Assembly: GCF_001428845.1 (NCBI RefSeq)
Contig: NZ_LMIU01000012.1
Span: 4,857-68,856, forward strand
Source of the DNA: Achromobacter sp. Root83
GTDB taxonomy: Bacteria > Pseudomonadota > Gammaproteobacteria > Burkholderiales > Burkholderiaceae_B
Length of the DNA stretch: 64,000 bases
Direction of reading: 5' to 3'
Shown here in pieces: positions 1 to 7,615 of this stretch. Each line of letters opens with the position of its first letter. The stretch's first letter is position 1. The notes under the pieces were generated by a model. The model was not told the origin of the DNA. It saw only the letters and a list, made by a program, of their open reading frames with translations, and searched no databases. Made by a program: the position numbers and the translations under genes.

Positions 1-967
1 GGCGATACCCTGGCCTGGGAAGGCCGCGACGACCAGACAACACACTACCTGTACGAACCGGGGAGCTTTGTGCCCCTGGCGCAGGCGATCAGCAGGAAGC
101 CAGTGCTGCTGCATCAGCAGCCGGTTTACGCGGGCGGCTATGACATCGACCAGGATCCGCTATGGACGACGTCGCCCGAGCCGGATGGCGTGGATGCGCT
201 CGCGTGGTATCAGTGCGATCACCTGGGGACGCCGCAGGAACTGACCGACGCGGACGGCGAGATCGTCTGGAGCGCGCAGTACAAGGCATGGGGCGTCGCG
301 AAAGAGGCGATCTCAAGTGCGGCACTGTCTGCGGGGATACGTAATCCGATCCGATTCCAGGGGCAGTATCTGGACCATGAGACCGGACTGCATTACAACC
401 GGCACCGGTACTATGATCCGGAGATCGGAGTATCTGGACCATGAGACCGGACTGCATTACAACCGGCACCGGTACTATGATCCGGAGATCGGAAGGTTTA
501 TCGCGAAGGATCCGATCGGGTTTGCGGGCGGGTTGAATGTTTATCAGTATGCGGATAATCCGGTGGGGTGGGTTGACCCATTAGGATTGACTGGGGAAGA
601 CGTCTACCGAGCGATGAAAACAGGGGTTGACGGTCTGCCGATTGTTGAACCCACGGCACGTGGCCTTGGAGCTCGTCCAGGGGTAGATATTCCGGTAGAT
701 TCTAATGGAATGGTTCACCCAGGCACAGGTGGTATCTCAGTTGCACCGGGCTCGGCGGCCAATCTTCCGCCCCATAGGCGCCCAGAAAGTTTAGGAGGGA
801 CAGGAAAGGACTGCGCCTGCGTGCTAAAGACTGCGAATCTTCCGAAGACCCTTAAATATGTGCAGGATGGTGCCACGCACGGGACGATTCAACCAAGCAT
901 CAGCATGACATTGCCCGACTATCAAGCCGCCCTTGGTTCAACGCGTGACAAGTGGGTGAAGCAATGA
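1..967 (+). pseudogene. RHS core 3' end with toxin tip, frameshifted (module 1)
   Basis: This is the 3' end of an RHS (YD-repeat) gene whose start lies before the window. Frame 1 encodes the RHS core up to a TGA at 442-444, because a perfect 64-bp tandem duplication (365-428, 429-492) shifts the frame. The hallmark core end ([21 protein letters not shown], then [18 protein letters not shown]) continues in frame 2 and runs into a variable tip of about 120 residues, ending at 967. The tip begins after DPLGL and contains VYRAMK and [12 protein letters not shown] do not recognise its family; an ADP-ribosyltransferase-like fold is only a guess. The tip DNA has lower GC than the core. The stop overlaps the next gene (ATGA), the usual toxin/immunity arrangement. 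An internal start could still express the tip. Confidence 0.8.
365..492. repeat. 64-bp perfect tandem duplication at RHS core/tip junction
   Basis: Positions 365-428 and 429-492 are identical. The unit covers the sequence encoding the conserved [21 protein letters not shown] segment. Since 64 is not a multiple of three, the second copy moves translation from frame 1 to frame 2 and creates a premature stop at 442-444. Confidence 0.95.
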
Positions 968-1206
968 ACACCGAATTAGATAGCGAGCTAGATAGAGAAT
1001 TGAGTGACGCATTACGAATAAATCGTGATTTCACTTTGCAGCGATCAATTCTTGTGAAATACAAGGAGAAAGGTTTTAGTTCGGAATCAGTGTATAAGTT
1101 GCTCGGCACAATGAAAATTGGTGTAAGTGAAGACATCGAGGACAGAATTTTGGAGCTGATGGATATCACATGCGGATTTTGCTCTCCTAATATGCGAGTG
1201 TGGTAG
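964..1206 (+). CDS. Putative immunity protein for RHS tip 1
   Basis: This small acidic protein (80 aa) begins [17 protein letters not shown]. Its ATG at 964 overlaps the stop of the toxin tip (ATGA), which suggests translational coupling. An in-frame ATG at 952 also exists but lies inside the tip. It has no signal peptide or membrane segment, as expected for a cytoplasmic antitoxin to a delivered toxin. The coding sequence is clearly AT-richer than the flanking RHS core, typical of horizontally shuffled tip/immunity pairs. The family is not recognised; the function is inferred from position, size and composition. Confidence 0.6.
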   Translation: MNTELDSELDRELSDALRINRDFTLQRSILVKYKEKGFSSESVYKLLGTMKIGVSEDIEDRILELMDITCGFCSPNMRVW

Positions 1207-1280
1207 CAATGAAAAGCCGTTTACGCGGCCCTTCATTGTTTATGCAATTCACCTATGGCGGAGTGCGGAGCCACAGCTAG

Positions 1281-2468
1281 ACGCGCCTGGACAGCCGGTT
1301 GCGCGAGTACGTGGGCACGCACTACCAATACGACGCGCGCGGCAACCTGATCGATAAGCTGCACAACGGCAAACGCTCGCGCTTCGAGTGGGATCTGTTC
1401 AACCGCCTGACGGGCTATAGCAACGACACGCTGCGTGTGAGCTATCAATACGACGCCCTCGGCCGCCGCCTGATGAAGCAATCGGAAGCCCACTGGCAGG
1501 AACGTCCCGGCATGACGCACGCGCAGCGCCAGGAAGAGAAAGCCCGGCTGAATCGGGCTCTGGGCTGCGGGGCAACGCTGTACGGCTGGGACGGCGATAC
1601 CCTGGCCTGGGAAGGCCGCGACGACCAGACAACACACTACCTGTACGAACCGGGGAGCTTTGTGCCCCTGGCGCAGGCGATCAGCAGGAAGTCAGTGCTG
1701 CTGCATCAGCAGCCGGTTTACGCGGGCGGCTATGACATCGACCAGGATCCGCTATGGACGACGTCGCCCGAGCCGGATGCCGTGGATGCGCTCGCGTGGT
1801 ACCAGTGCGATCACCTGGGGACGCCGCAGGAACTGACCGACGCCGACGGTGAGATCGTCTGGAGCGCACAGTACAAGGCATGGGGCGTAGCGAAAGAGGC
1901 GATCTCAAGCGCGGCACGGTCCGCGGGAATACGTAATCCGATCCGACACCAGGGACAATATCTGGACTATGAGACCGGACTGCATTACAACCGGCACCGG
2001 TACTATGATCCGGAGATCGGAAGGTTTATTGCGAAGGATCCGATCGGGTTTGCGGGCGGGTATGAGACCGGACTGCATTACAACCGGCACCGGTACTATG
2101 ATCCGGAGATCGGAAGGTTTATTGCGAAGGATCCGATCGGGTTTGCGGGCGGGTTGAATGTCTATCAGTATGCGGATAATCCTGTGGAGTGGATTGATCC
2201 ACTTGGCCTCGCTGGGAAAAAAGGAAATTCCTCGGGAACGCCGAAGCAGTCGCAGGCTAAGGTAGCCAAAGGGCAGGCACCTTCGGATATAACGCGTATC
2301 GATGGCCCCGAGGCAAGTGTTCCCAATAGCCAATGGCATGCCCATTGTAAGTGCGGCTCAGGGCTGAATCTCGATGGATCGATTCACGATAAAGGAAGGG
2401 GTGATGTGACTTTTTCCAGAAAAACAATCGAGTGGTTGCGCGATCATGGTTGGGAGTCTTTGAAATAA
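1281..2468 (+). pseudogene. Orphan RHS core 3' end with toxin tip (module 2)
   Basis: This open frame follows an in-frame stop at 1278-1280 and has no credible RHS N-terminus; ATG 1299 is the first Met. It encodes about 300 residues of YD-repeat core ([37 protein letters not shown]) and the hallmark core end twice, because of an in-frame 93-bp tandem duplication. It then carries a tip of about 85 residues with WHAHCKCGSGLNLDG and ends WLRDHGWESLK. Positions 1593-2020 are nearly identical to 1-428, so this is a second copy of the same core joined to a different tip. It looks like a displaced, probably silent RHS cassette that could be moved to an expressed rhs gene by recombination. The tip family is not identified. 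Confidence 0.75.
1968..2153. repeat. 93-bp in-frame tandem duplication in RHS core end
   Basis: Copies lie at 1968-2060 and 2061-2153. The unit encodes [18 protein letters not shown] plus [14 protein letters not shown] (31 codons), so the reading frame is kept and the core-end motif is present twice. It falls at the same junction as the 64-bp duplication in module 1. Confidence 0.95.
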
Positions 2469-2989
2469 TGAAACTATCAGATGTTTACATTAAATTAATA
2501 CAGGAAGAACCTTATGAGGATCTGCGTGTATTCGAATGTGACTACGACAGCTATGAGGAATACCCTATTGTCTCAAGATATAAAAAGGTAGAGTACCTTA
2601 AAAATAGTCTTAGCCCGGGCGGGGTGTTTGGAATTTTAATATCATTGGCATGCTTTGTTTTAAATGTTGCTATTATTTCATCCAAAGAGCGTGTGCCGCG
2701 CCGGGATGTCCTATTAGGTATCTCATTTACTGATTTTGATGATTATTCAGATAATCTATTTGTGACTCCAAGAATCTTTGTATTCCCCGGAAGTCAGGGG
2801 GAGGAGTTTCTGCAAAAATTGATAGAAAAGAACAATAACGATATTGAATCGCCTGAGATGAAAATGATCAAAAATAACTTCGCAGCCGCCGGTGTCTTTC
2901 TTAATTTCAATTTTTACGAAAGTAGATTTTTTGATGACGCGTGTGCTGAGAAGATTATTAATATCTACGCCATTCCGGTAAGTCGTTAG
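2468..2989 (+). CDS. Putative immunity protein for RHS tip 2
   Basis: The protein (173 aa, MKLSDVYIKLIQEEPYED...) starts at an ATG that overlaps the TAA of the toxin tip (TAATG at 2466-2470). It has a hydrophobic stretch around residues 52-68 (GGVFGILISLACFVLNVAI), so it could be membrane-associated or have a buried core. The gene is strikingly AT-rich for this chromosome, which supports recent acquisition together with its toxin tip. The family is not recognised. The immunity role is inferred from its place directly after an RHS tip, its size and the overlap. Confidence 0.6.
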   Translation: MKLSDVYIKLIQEEPYEDLRVFECDYDSYEEYPIVSRYKKVEYLKNSLSPGGVFGILISLACFVLNVAIISSKERVPRRDVLLGISFTDFDDYSDNLFVTPRIFVFPGSQGEEFLQKLIEKNNNDIESPEMKMIKNNFAAAGVFLNFNFYESRFFDDACAEKIINIYAIPVSR

Positions 2990-3039
2990 GCGTTGTTGGA
3001 TGCATGGAGGGGGCTGCTTCCCGTCTCAATGGTCGGATG

Positions 3040-3250
3040 ATCCAAAGAGCGCGCTGCAGATCAGCCATCAGATCACGCATTCCTGTACAAGCAGGGTAGC
3101 TTAGTATCGCGGGCGCAAGCGAATCAGCAAGAATCTGGTGCTGCTGCATCAGCAGCAGGGCTCGGCGGGCGGCTATGACAGCGAGCACGACGCGCTATGG
3201 ACGACGCCGCGCGAGCCGGATCCGTCACGCATTGGCATACATCACTGCCA
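3040..3250 (+). pseudogene. Degenerate RHS core fragment (module 3)
   Basis: Different frames give LYKQGS, LLHQQQGSAGGYDSEHD and ALWTTPREPD. These match the intact core sequence at 1635-1790 (LYEPGS, LLHQQPVYAGGYD, PLWTTSPEPD), but with frame changes and divergence. It is a decayed copy of the RHS core that preceded the third tip/immunity pair. Confidence 0.7.
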
Positions 3251-3354
3251 TAGCCTTGGGCAGGAGTGGATGCGGTCTCGGGCGCGCTCGTTGAGTTCAA
3301 GGATGCGGGGGCAGAACTGCTCTCGATGCACCCCGCGAGGAGGAGGACTAGGTC

Positions 3355-3474
3355 ATGGCAACCGATTTGTCTAATGGAAAACCTTCGGAAAATGGGGGCT
3401 GTCATCGCGGCAACGTTGCTTATGCGGGATCGCGACATAGGCCGGATCGAAAATTTTTAGAAGATATCCAATAA
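3355..3474 (+). pseudogene. Remnant 3' end of RHS toxin tip 3
   Basis: A 39-codon frame starts at ATG 3355 (MATDLSNGKPSENGG...) and stops with the TAA at 3472-3474. That stop overlaps the ATG of the next gene as TAATG, exactly the arrangement seen in module 2. An in-frame TAG at 3349-3351 separates it from anything upstream. The sequence AGGAGG lies at 3341-3346, a good Shine-Dalgarno distance from the ATG, so the remnant might still be translated and coupled to the immunity gene. The product family is unknown. Confidence 0.45.
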
Positions 3475-4184
3475 TGGTGAAGCCGGGTGCAGACGATTTC
3501 AGAATTGAGCTATCCGCAGCGCTAAAGAACTGCGGTTTGGGAGATCAGCAGGCGAGCGACAGCGTGGCATTGCTGGAAAAAATTCAAAAGAAATTTGTCG
3601 TTGGAAATCCGCGTGCTTGGTGGACCGGATTGAAAAATGCAAATGTCTTAAGTTTTGAGGGCGATAGTGGATATCTACGTATTGCGAAACTTGCTCCTCC
3701 CTCGGTCACGCATGTGTGGTTTGTGGTGGACGAATGTAACGAGGAGGAGTTCATTTTTAATGTTCCAATCCATGCGGTTTCGCAAATCATCAAGGAATGC
3801 CGTTACTTCGAATATTACGTCGTGTCTCCTGACTTTTATTGGTTGCTAGCCGAAAACGATCATGGAGATTTGTTGCTTGTTACTGACGCTGAACATCTGT
3901 GCCCCCTCCTGCGGAGATCTAACGGGCTGCCGAAACACCGACCAGTCGTACGCGATGCGACGCCGCCATCCCGGGGCGTGGGGTGGTTTGCGTTGAGGAA
4001 GAGCCGCAGGCCATGGGCACGAACGTCATCGCATGACGCATGCGCAACGCGAGGAAGAGAACCCTCGGCTGTACCGCGCGCTAGGATACGGAGCGACGTC
4101 AACGGGTGGGACGGCTACAGCCGGGGCGAGGGCAACTGCGACGATCGGACTATGCAGACGTGTTTGGCATCAGACCCGGTATGA
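3474..4184 (+). CDS. Immunity-like protein (DUF6756-like) running into RHS remnant
   Basis: The first 145 or so residues look like a normal compact immunity protein: AWWTGLKNANVLSFEG, HVWFVVDECNEEEF, FEYYVVSPDFYWLLAEN. The last part resembles the EYY-x-WL-x-EN pattern I associate with DUF6756 proteins; that assignment is from memory. From about position 3900 the base composition changes to high GC and the frame becomes nonsense. Around 4010-4130 it overlaps a decayed RHS core segment in another frame. The native stop has therefore probably been lost by recombination, and the 236-aa product has a junk tail of about 90 residues. The start ATG overlaps the stop of tip 3. Confidence 0.55.
   Translation: MVKPGADDFRIELSAALKNCGLGDQQASDSVALLEKIQKKFVVGNPRAWWTGLKNANVLSFEGDSGYLRIAKLAPPSVTHVWFVVDECNEEEFIFNVPIHAVSQIIKECRYFEYYVVSPDFYWLLAENDHGDLLLVTDAEHLCPLLRRSNGLPKHRPVVRDATPPSRGVGWFALRKSRRPWARTSSHDACATRGREPSAVPRARIRSDVNGWDGYSRGEGNCDDRTMQTCLASDPV
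4010..4132 (+). pseudogene. Decayed RHS core fragment
   Basis: The frame starting at 4033 reads MTHAQREEENPRLYRALGYG, which matches MTHAQRQEEKARLNRALGCG of the module 2 core at 1512. Flanking bases also align (4010-4132 with about 1480-1600). It is an out-of-context piece of RHS core next to the immunity gene 3 tail. Confidence 0.7.
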
Positions 4185-4318
4185 ACGGGGTCGCCTCAGC
4201 TGGCTCCCGAGGACGGATCCGCAGCCCGCCTTCGTGGGTACCTTTGATCAAGCGATTGCCGTGAAAAGGTCCAGCCGATTTATTATTATTTTAATTTCGC
4301 TGAACGCTTCAAACAGGG

Positions 4319-4629
4319 TGGTGCCCGAGACCGGAATCGAACCGGTACGGCCGCGAGGCCGAGGGATTTTCTTACCACTTCGGCTTTCGCCGCCAGCGGG
4401 GTGCGCTGTTCGTGGTCTGGAGCACGCCTTCACCATAGCCTTCCGGCCTTAGGTGCCCGCCGTCTGCTCTCTACACCTTCCCCGCTTTTTCAAGCAGGGC
4501 TTGGCTCGGTGTTAGCGCGGAACGGGTCCAGGGCCTTCGCCGAGTTTGACGGGCTACACCTTTGAGGTTTCCCTCAAAGGGCTCAAATTAGTTTAAGTCC
4601 CTTGTGTCTACCAATTTCACCACTCGGGC
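4319..4629 (-). tRNA. tRNA-Leu(UAA), split by a group I intron
   Basis: Read on the minus strand, exon 1 (4629-4595) starts GCCCGAGTGGTGAAATTGG and ends AGGGACTT. Exon 2 (4370-4319) starts AAAATCCCT and ends CTCGGGCACCA. Joined, they give an 87-nt tRNA-Leu with a perfect 7-bp acceptor stem (GCCCGAG/CTCGGGC), anticodon stem AGGGA/TCCCT, anticodon UAA, a long variable arm and encoded CCA. The interruption falls between U34 and A35 of the anticodon, the position used by the classic tRNA-Leu(UAA) intron of cyanobacteria and plastids. The gene's 3' end faces the RHS remnants. Confidence 0.93.
4371..4594 (-). ncRNA. Group I self-splicing intron (IC3-like) in tRNA-Leu
   Basis: The 224-nt insert has the hallmarks of a small group IC3 intron. 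The 5' exon ends in U and pairs through CTU with a GAG guide near the intron start (P1 with a U.G at the splice site). P2 is a 9-bp hairpin, CCTTTGAGG/CCTCAAAGG, capped by a GAAA tetraloop. Conserved core pieces follow in order: TCAAACTCGGCGAAGG, ACACCGAGCCAAGC, GAAGGTGTAGAGAGCAGACG, CACCTAAGGC, GGCTATGGTGAAGGC. A P9 hairpin with a GAAA loop (GGCGAAAGCC) comes next, and the intron ends in G at 4371 (omega G). The core closely follows the Azoarcus tRNA-Ile intron as I remember it. There is no room for a homing endonuclease ORF. Confidence 0.92.
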
Positions 4630-4765
4630 GTTGCGCGGCCCATGCGGAGCCGGCAGCGGGCGTGACTATACCATTTTGGGCGCAGGGAAATTCACTGGCT
4701 ACCCGGTATACAGGGGACACGAGGCGGATTGCACGAAGGGCGCGTGAGTGGCGCCTGGCCGTCAG

Positions 4766-4831
4766 GCCGTTCGGCTGCGCCTATCTGCAGCCGAACCGGC
4801 CGTCTGGCTGCATCTATCTACGGCCGAACAG
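4766..4831. repeat. 33-bp imperfect tandem repeat with hairpin
   Basis: Copies at 4766-4798 and 4799-4831 share GCCGT-CTGGCTG-CTATCT-GCCGAAC-type sequence. The first copy can fold into an 8-bp hairpin (TTCGGCTG/CAGCCGAA). The second copy overlaps the stop codon of the minus-strand TPR gene (stop at 4814-4816). Confidence 0.6.
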
Positions 4832-6349
4832 GCGGCTGAGGAATCCGCGCGGGGCGGCCGCGGCTTCTTCCGCCGCCAGCGCATTCTGCATGGATAGCTC
4901 CTGAAACTGGGGCTTGCCGTTCTGCTGGTACGAGGCCGATGCCTGGCGGAAGGCCATGGCCGATTCCGCATGGCGCTTCATGTGCCCGTAGATCTCTCCG
5001 CGCGAAAACAAGGCCCAGCTACGGTAGTCCGGATCCAGCGCGATGAGACGGTCGCAGGCCGAGAGCGCGGCGTCGTACTGGCCGGCGGCGATCAGGGCGT
5101 TGACGCGTTCGGCATGCAGGGGACCGCTGTCAGGCCAGCGCGCCATGGCCCGGTCCGCGTCGGCCACGGCTTCCGCCCCACGGCCCAGGCGCGTCAGGGC
5201 CTCGATACGGGCGCGCCGCCATTTGAGCCAGTCCGGATCCAGTGAGATAGCCACTTCCGACAAGGGCAGGGCTTCATCGTAGCGTTCCAGCCGGTTCAGC
5301 ATGTCGGCGGCATTGCCGGGCAGGAAGTCGTCGTTGGGCGCAATTTCATAGCCGCGCAGGTAATAGGCCAACGCCGCTTCCCAGTTGCGCTGGTCGCGCT
5401 GGGCGTTGCCGGCCACGAACAGCAACTGGGCGTCGCCGCTGGTCAGCGGGTCCAGGCCTTGCAGAGCCTGTTCCGCCAATTCGGGATCGCCGCTGCGCAC
5501 GTACTCGCGGGCCTGCTCCTTGCGGCCTTCCCAGCCATTGTCCGACAGCGCGTCCAGACGCCGCCAGAGGGGCGCGGCCTCGTCCGCCCGGCCCAGTCGG
5601 TGCAGCGAGCGCGCCTTGCCTTCCAGGGGCCAGTCCCAGTCGGGCTCTCGGCGCAGCAGGCTGGTCCATTCTTCCACCGCGTCTTCATGGCGCTCCAGCG
5701 CCTGCAGGCACGAGGCCCGATTGTGCTGGATGGCGTTTTCCTCGCCCAGGATGGCGCGGGCGCGGTCGAACATTGCGATGGCGTTGTTCAGGTCGCCCAG
5801 GCGGCGGTAGTTGTTGCCGGCGTCGTACAGGAAGCCGCCATTGCCGGGCGCCAGCGCCACGGCACGCTGATGGTAGGGCAGGGCGTCGTGGTACCGGCCC
5901 GCGTTGTGCAAGTTCGATCCGATATAGCAGTGCGGCGCGGCGGCGGAAGGGCGTATTTGCGAAGCGCGGGTCCAGCTTGCAATGGCGCTGTCCAGTTGGC
6001 GGTCATTGATCAGCAGATAGGCCTCGGACATCAGCAGTCCGAAGTGCGACGGCGCGCGTTGCAGGGCGTCGCGCAGGACACGCCAGGCTTCCTGCTGGTT
6101 TCCCGCATCGTAGAGCGCGGTGGCGCGCACGCGGATGGCGTCGCTGCATTGCGGATCCAGGGTCAGCGCACGGGCGAGATCTGCGTCCCGCTGCGCATGT
6201 GCCTGGCGCTTGTCGTGGTAGCGGGCACGCAGGGCCCACATGACGGGGGAAGCGGGCTGTTCGCGCAGCCCCTGTTCGCACAAGGCGAGCATTTGGGTGA
6301 GGTCGTTGCCGTCGTCGGCGCGGTGAATGGACTCGATCAGGCTGGACAT
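4814..6349 (-). CDS. Tetratricopeptide-repeat (TPR) protein
   Basis: A 511-aa protein built almost wholly of degenerate TPR helices. Typical motifs occur across the length, for example NAGRYHDALPYHQRAVALAP, YDAGNNYRRLGDLNNAIAMF and WEAALAYYLRGYEIAPND. It has no signal peptide or membrane segment, so it is predicted to be cytoplasmic. It ends with a short basic tail (GFLSRLFGRR). TPR proteins are scaffolds for protein-protein contact; the partner cannot be read from sequence. The next gene on the same strand, 27 bp upstream, encodes an RDD-family membrane protein with a zinc ribbon, so the two may be co-transcribed. Confidence 0.85.
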   Translation of the reverse strand: MSSLIESIHRADDGNDLTQMLALCEQGLREQPASPVMWALRARYHDKRQAHAQRDADLARALTLDPQCSDAIRVRATALYDAGNQQEAWRVLRDALQRAPSHFGLLMSEAYLLINDRQLDSAIASWTRASQIRPSAAAPHCYIGSNLHNAGRYHDALPYHQRAVALAPGNGGFLYDAGNNYRRLGDLNNAIAMFDRARAILGEENAIQHNRASCLQALERHEDAVEEWTSLLRREPDWDWPLEGKARSLHRLGRADEAAPLWRRLDALSDNGWEGRKEQAREYVRSGDPELAEQALQGLDPLTSGDAQLLFVAGNAQRDQRNWEAALAYYLRGYEIAPNDDFLPGNAADMLNRLERYDEALPLSEVAISLDPDWLKWRRARIEALTRLGRGAEAVADADRAMARWPDSGPLHAERVNALIAAGQYDAALSACDRLIALDPDYRSWALFSRGEIYGHMKRHAESAMAFRQASASYQQNGKPQFQELSMQNALAAEEAAAAPRGFLSRLFGRR

Positions 6350-6376
6350 GCGGGGGTTCCGGTCTCAGAAATAGGG

Positions 6377-7441
6377 CTAGCGCGCCAGGGCGCCGGCTTC
6401 GTGACGGCAGCTATAGGGCCGATCCGCGCGGGGGATGTCGTCGCTGCCGCACTGCCAGCGGCGCACGCCGCCGCCTTTCTTCTCCGAGCGCAGTTCGGGC
6501 AGATAGACCAGATGCTTGCCGCCCAGGGAGGGCGCGTCCGCCGTGGCCGGTTCGCCGGCGATGGTGAAGCGCAGCACGCCGTTGACGGGATTCATCTCCA
6601 GCTTGCTGAAGCCGCTGGTCTTGAGCGATTCCTGCGTGACGCCGAGGGCGGCCATATCGGGGGCGAACGTCCTGGTGCGCTGGTAATAGCCTTCGGCCAG
6701 CATGCGCACGGGATCCGACACCAGGTCCAGATGGATGACCTCGGTGCGCAGGGGATTGTCGCCTTCGTCCTTGTCCAGGGCGATCACGCCGATCACCATG
6801 CCGACCAGGACCAGCGCCGCGACGCCGAACACGACGAACAGGAATCTGCCGGCTCCCGTGACGGCGCGGGTCTGGGCCACCGCAGGCAGCACCGCTCGCG
6901 GATCGGCATGGCTGGACACGACATGGGTGCCGGCCAAGGAGTTGTGCATGGCGCGTTCGCCAAAGATGGTCTGCTGTATGTGGTGGAAGATGCCGGGCAG
7001 GACCACGTTCAACGTGTACTTCAGGATATGCCGCCAGACCGAGCGCAGCAGCCCCGGCGAGCCGCCCTTGCGCGTCACGACCCGCATTTTCAAGAGGCGC
7101 TTGCCAGGGGAGCCGCTGCCCCAGGCGTCCATGAAGGCGGGCAGCAGCCAGCCGATCAGTCCTGCGGCGATGGCCAGCAGCACTGGGCCGGCCTCTCCGG
7201 TCAGCCCTTGATAGGTGTAAGACGCAGCCATGGCCAGGCCGGCCGTCGCCACTGCCATGAAGATCGCGTCAATCGCGGTGGCCCCCAGCCGTGGCCAGAT
7301 GCTGGGGAACACCCGGGCAGTGCCGGTCTTGGCGGCGCGCTGGACGGGCGCCTTGGCCGCTTTGACGGGCAGGGGGGCGTTGCAGCTAAAGCAGAGCTTG
7401 TTGGCGGCCGGGTTTTGCCAGTTGCAGCGAGGGCATTGCAT
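6377..7441 (-). CDS. Zinc-ribbon / RDD membrane protein with pilin-like C-terminus
   Basis: The start is the ATG at 7441 (MQCPRCNWQNP); the frame stays open upstream but is not coding-like. The 354-aa protein has an N-terminal zinc ribbon (Cys3, Cys6, Cys17, Cys20). An RDD-type region follows (PRLGATAIDAIF, then GSGSPGKRLLKMRVVTRKGG) with two or three membrane segments. Another transmembrane helix (FLFVVFGVAALVLVGMVIGV) leads into a C-terminal domain resembling a minor-pilin/type IV pilin globular end (RRWQCGSDDIP, PYSCR, with paired cysteines). RDD proteins are poorly characterised membrane proteins. The combination with zinc ribbon and pilin-like end is unusual. Its upstream region is shared with a divergent LysR gene. 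Confidence 0.75.
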   Translation of the reverse strand: MQCPRCNWQNPAANKLCFSCNAPLPVKAAKAPVQRAAKTGTARVFPSIWPRLGATAIDAIFMAVATAGLAMAASYTYQGLTGEAGPVLLAIAAGLIGWLLPAFMDAWGSGSPGKRLLKMRVVTRKGGSPGLLRSVWRHILKYTLNVVLPGIFHHIQQTIFGERAMHNSLAGTHVVSSHADPRAVLPAVAQTRAVTGAGRFLFVVFGVAALVLVGMVIGVIALDKDEGDNPLRTEVIHLDLVSDPVRMLAEGYYQRTRTFAPDMAALGVTQESLKTSGFSKLEMNPVNGVLRFTIAGEPATADAPSLGGKHLVYLPELRSEKKGGGVRRWQCGSDDIPRADRPYSCRHEAGALAR

Positions 7442-7615
7442 GGGAGGTGAGGTCTGAAGGCGGGGGCCGGGCGGGCGGCGGGAGTGCGGATGATACCCAT
7501 GTCGCCTCGATGAGGCGAATGGGCCCCAGCCTGAGCTGCCGCGTCCCTGCGAATCCGGCGCGCTCGGGAAAACCCCGATGCCTTCGGAGGCGGCCAAAGC
7601 ACGACACTTTGCGCC

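Noticed and set aside
365-492. The tandem duplication as a sequencing or assembly error
   Set aside because: Not fully excluded, but a different-length duplication at the same place in module 2 makes a biological origin more likely.
4033-4452. 139-codon plus-strand frame as a gene
   Set aside because: Its front is decayed RHS core and its end is antisense to the tRNA-Leu exon and intron.
5459-7450. 663-codon plus-strand open frame
   Set aside because: It covers the TPR and RDD genes on the other strand, has no RBS, and its composition is that of a mirror frame in GC-rich DNA.
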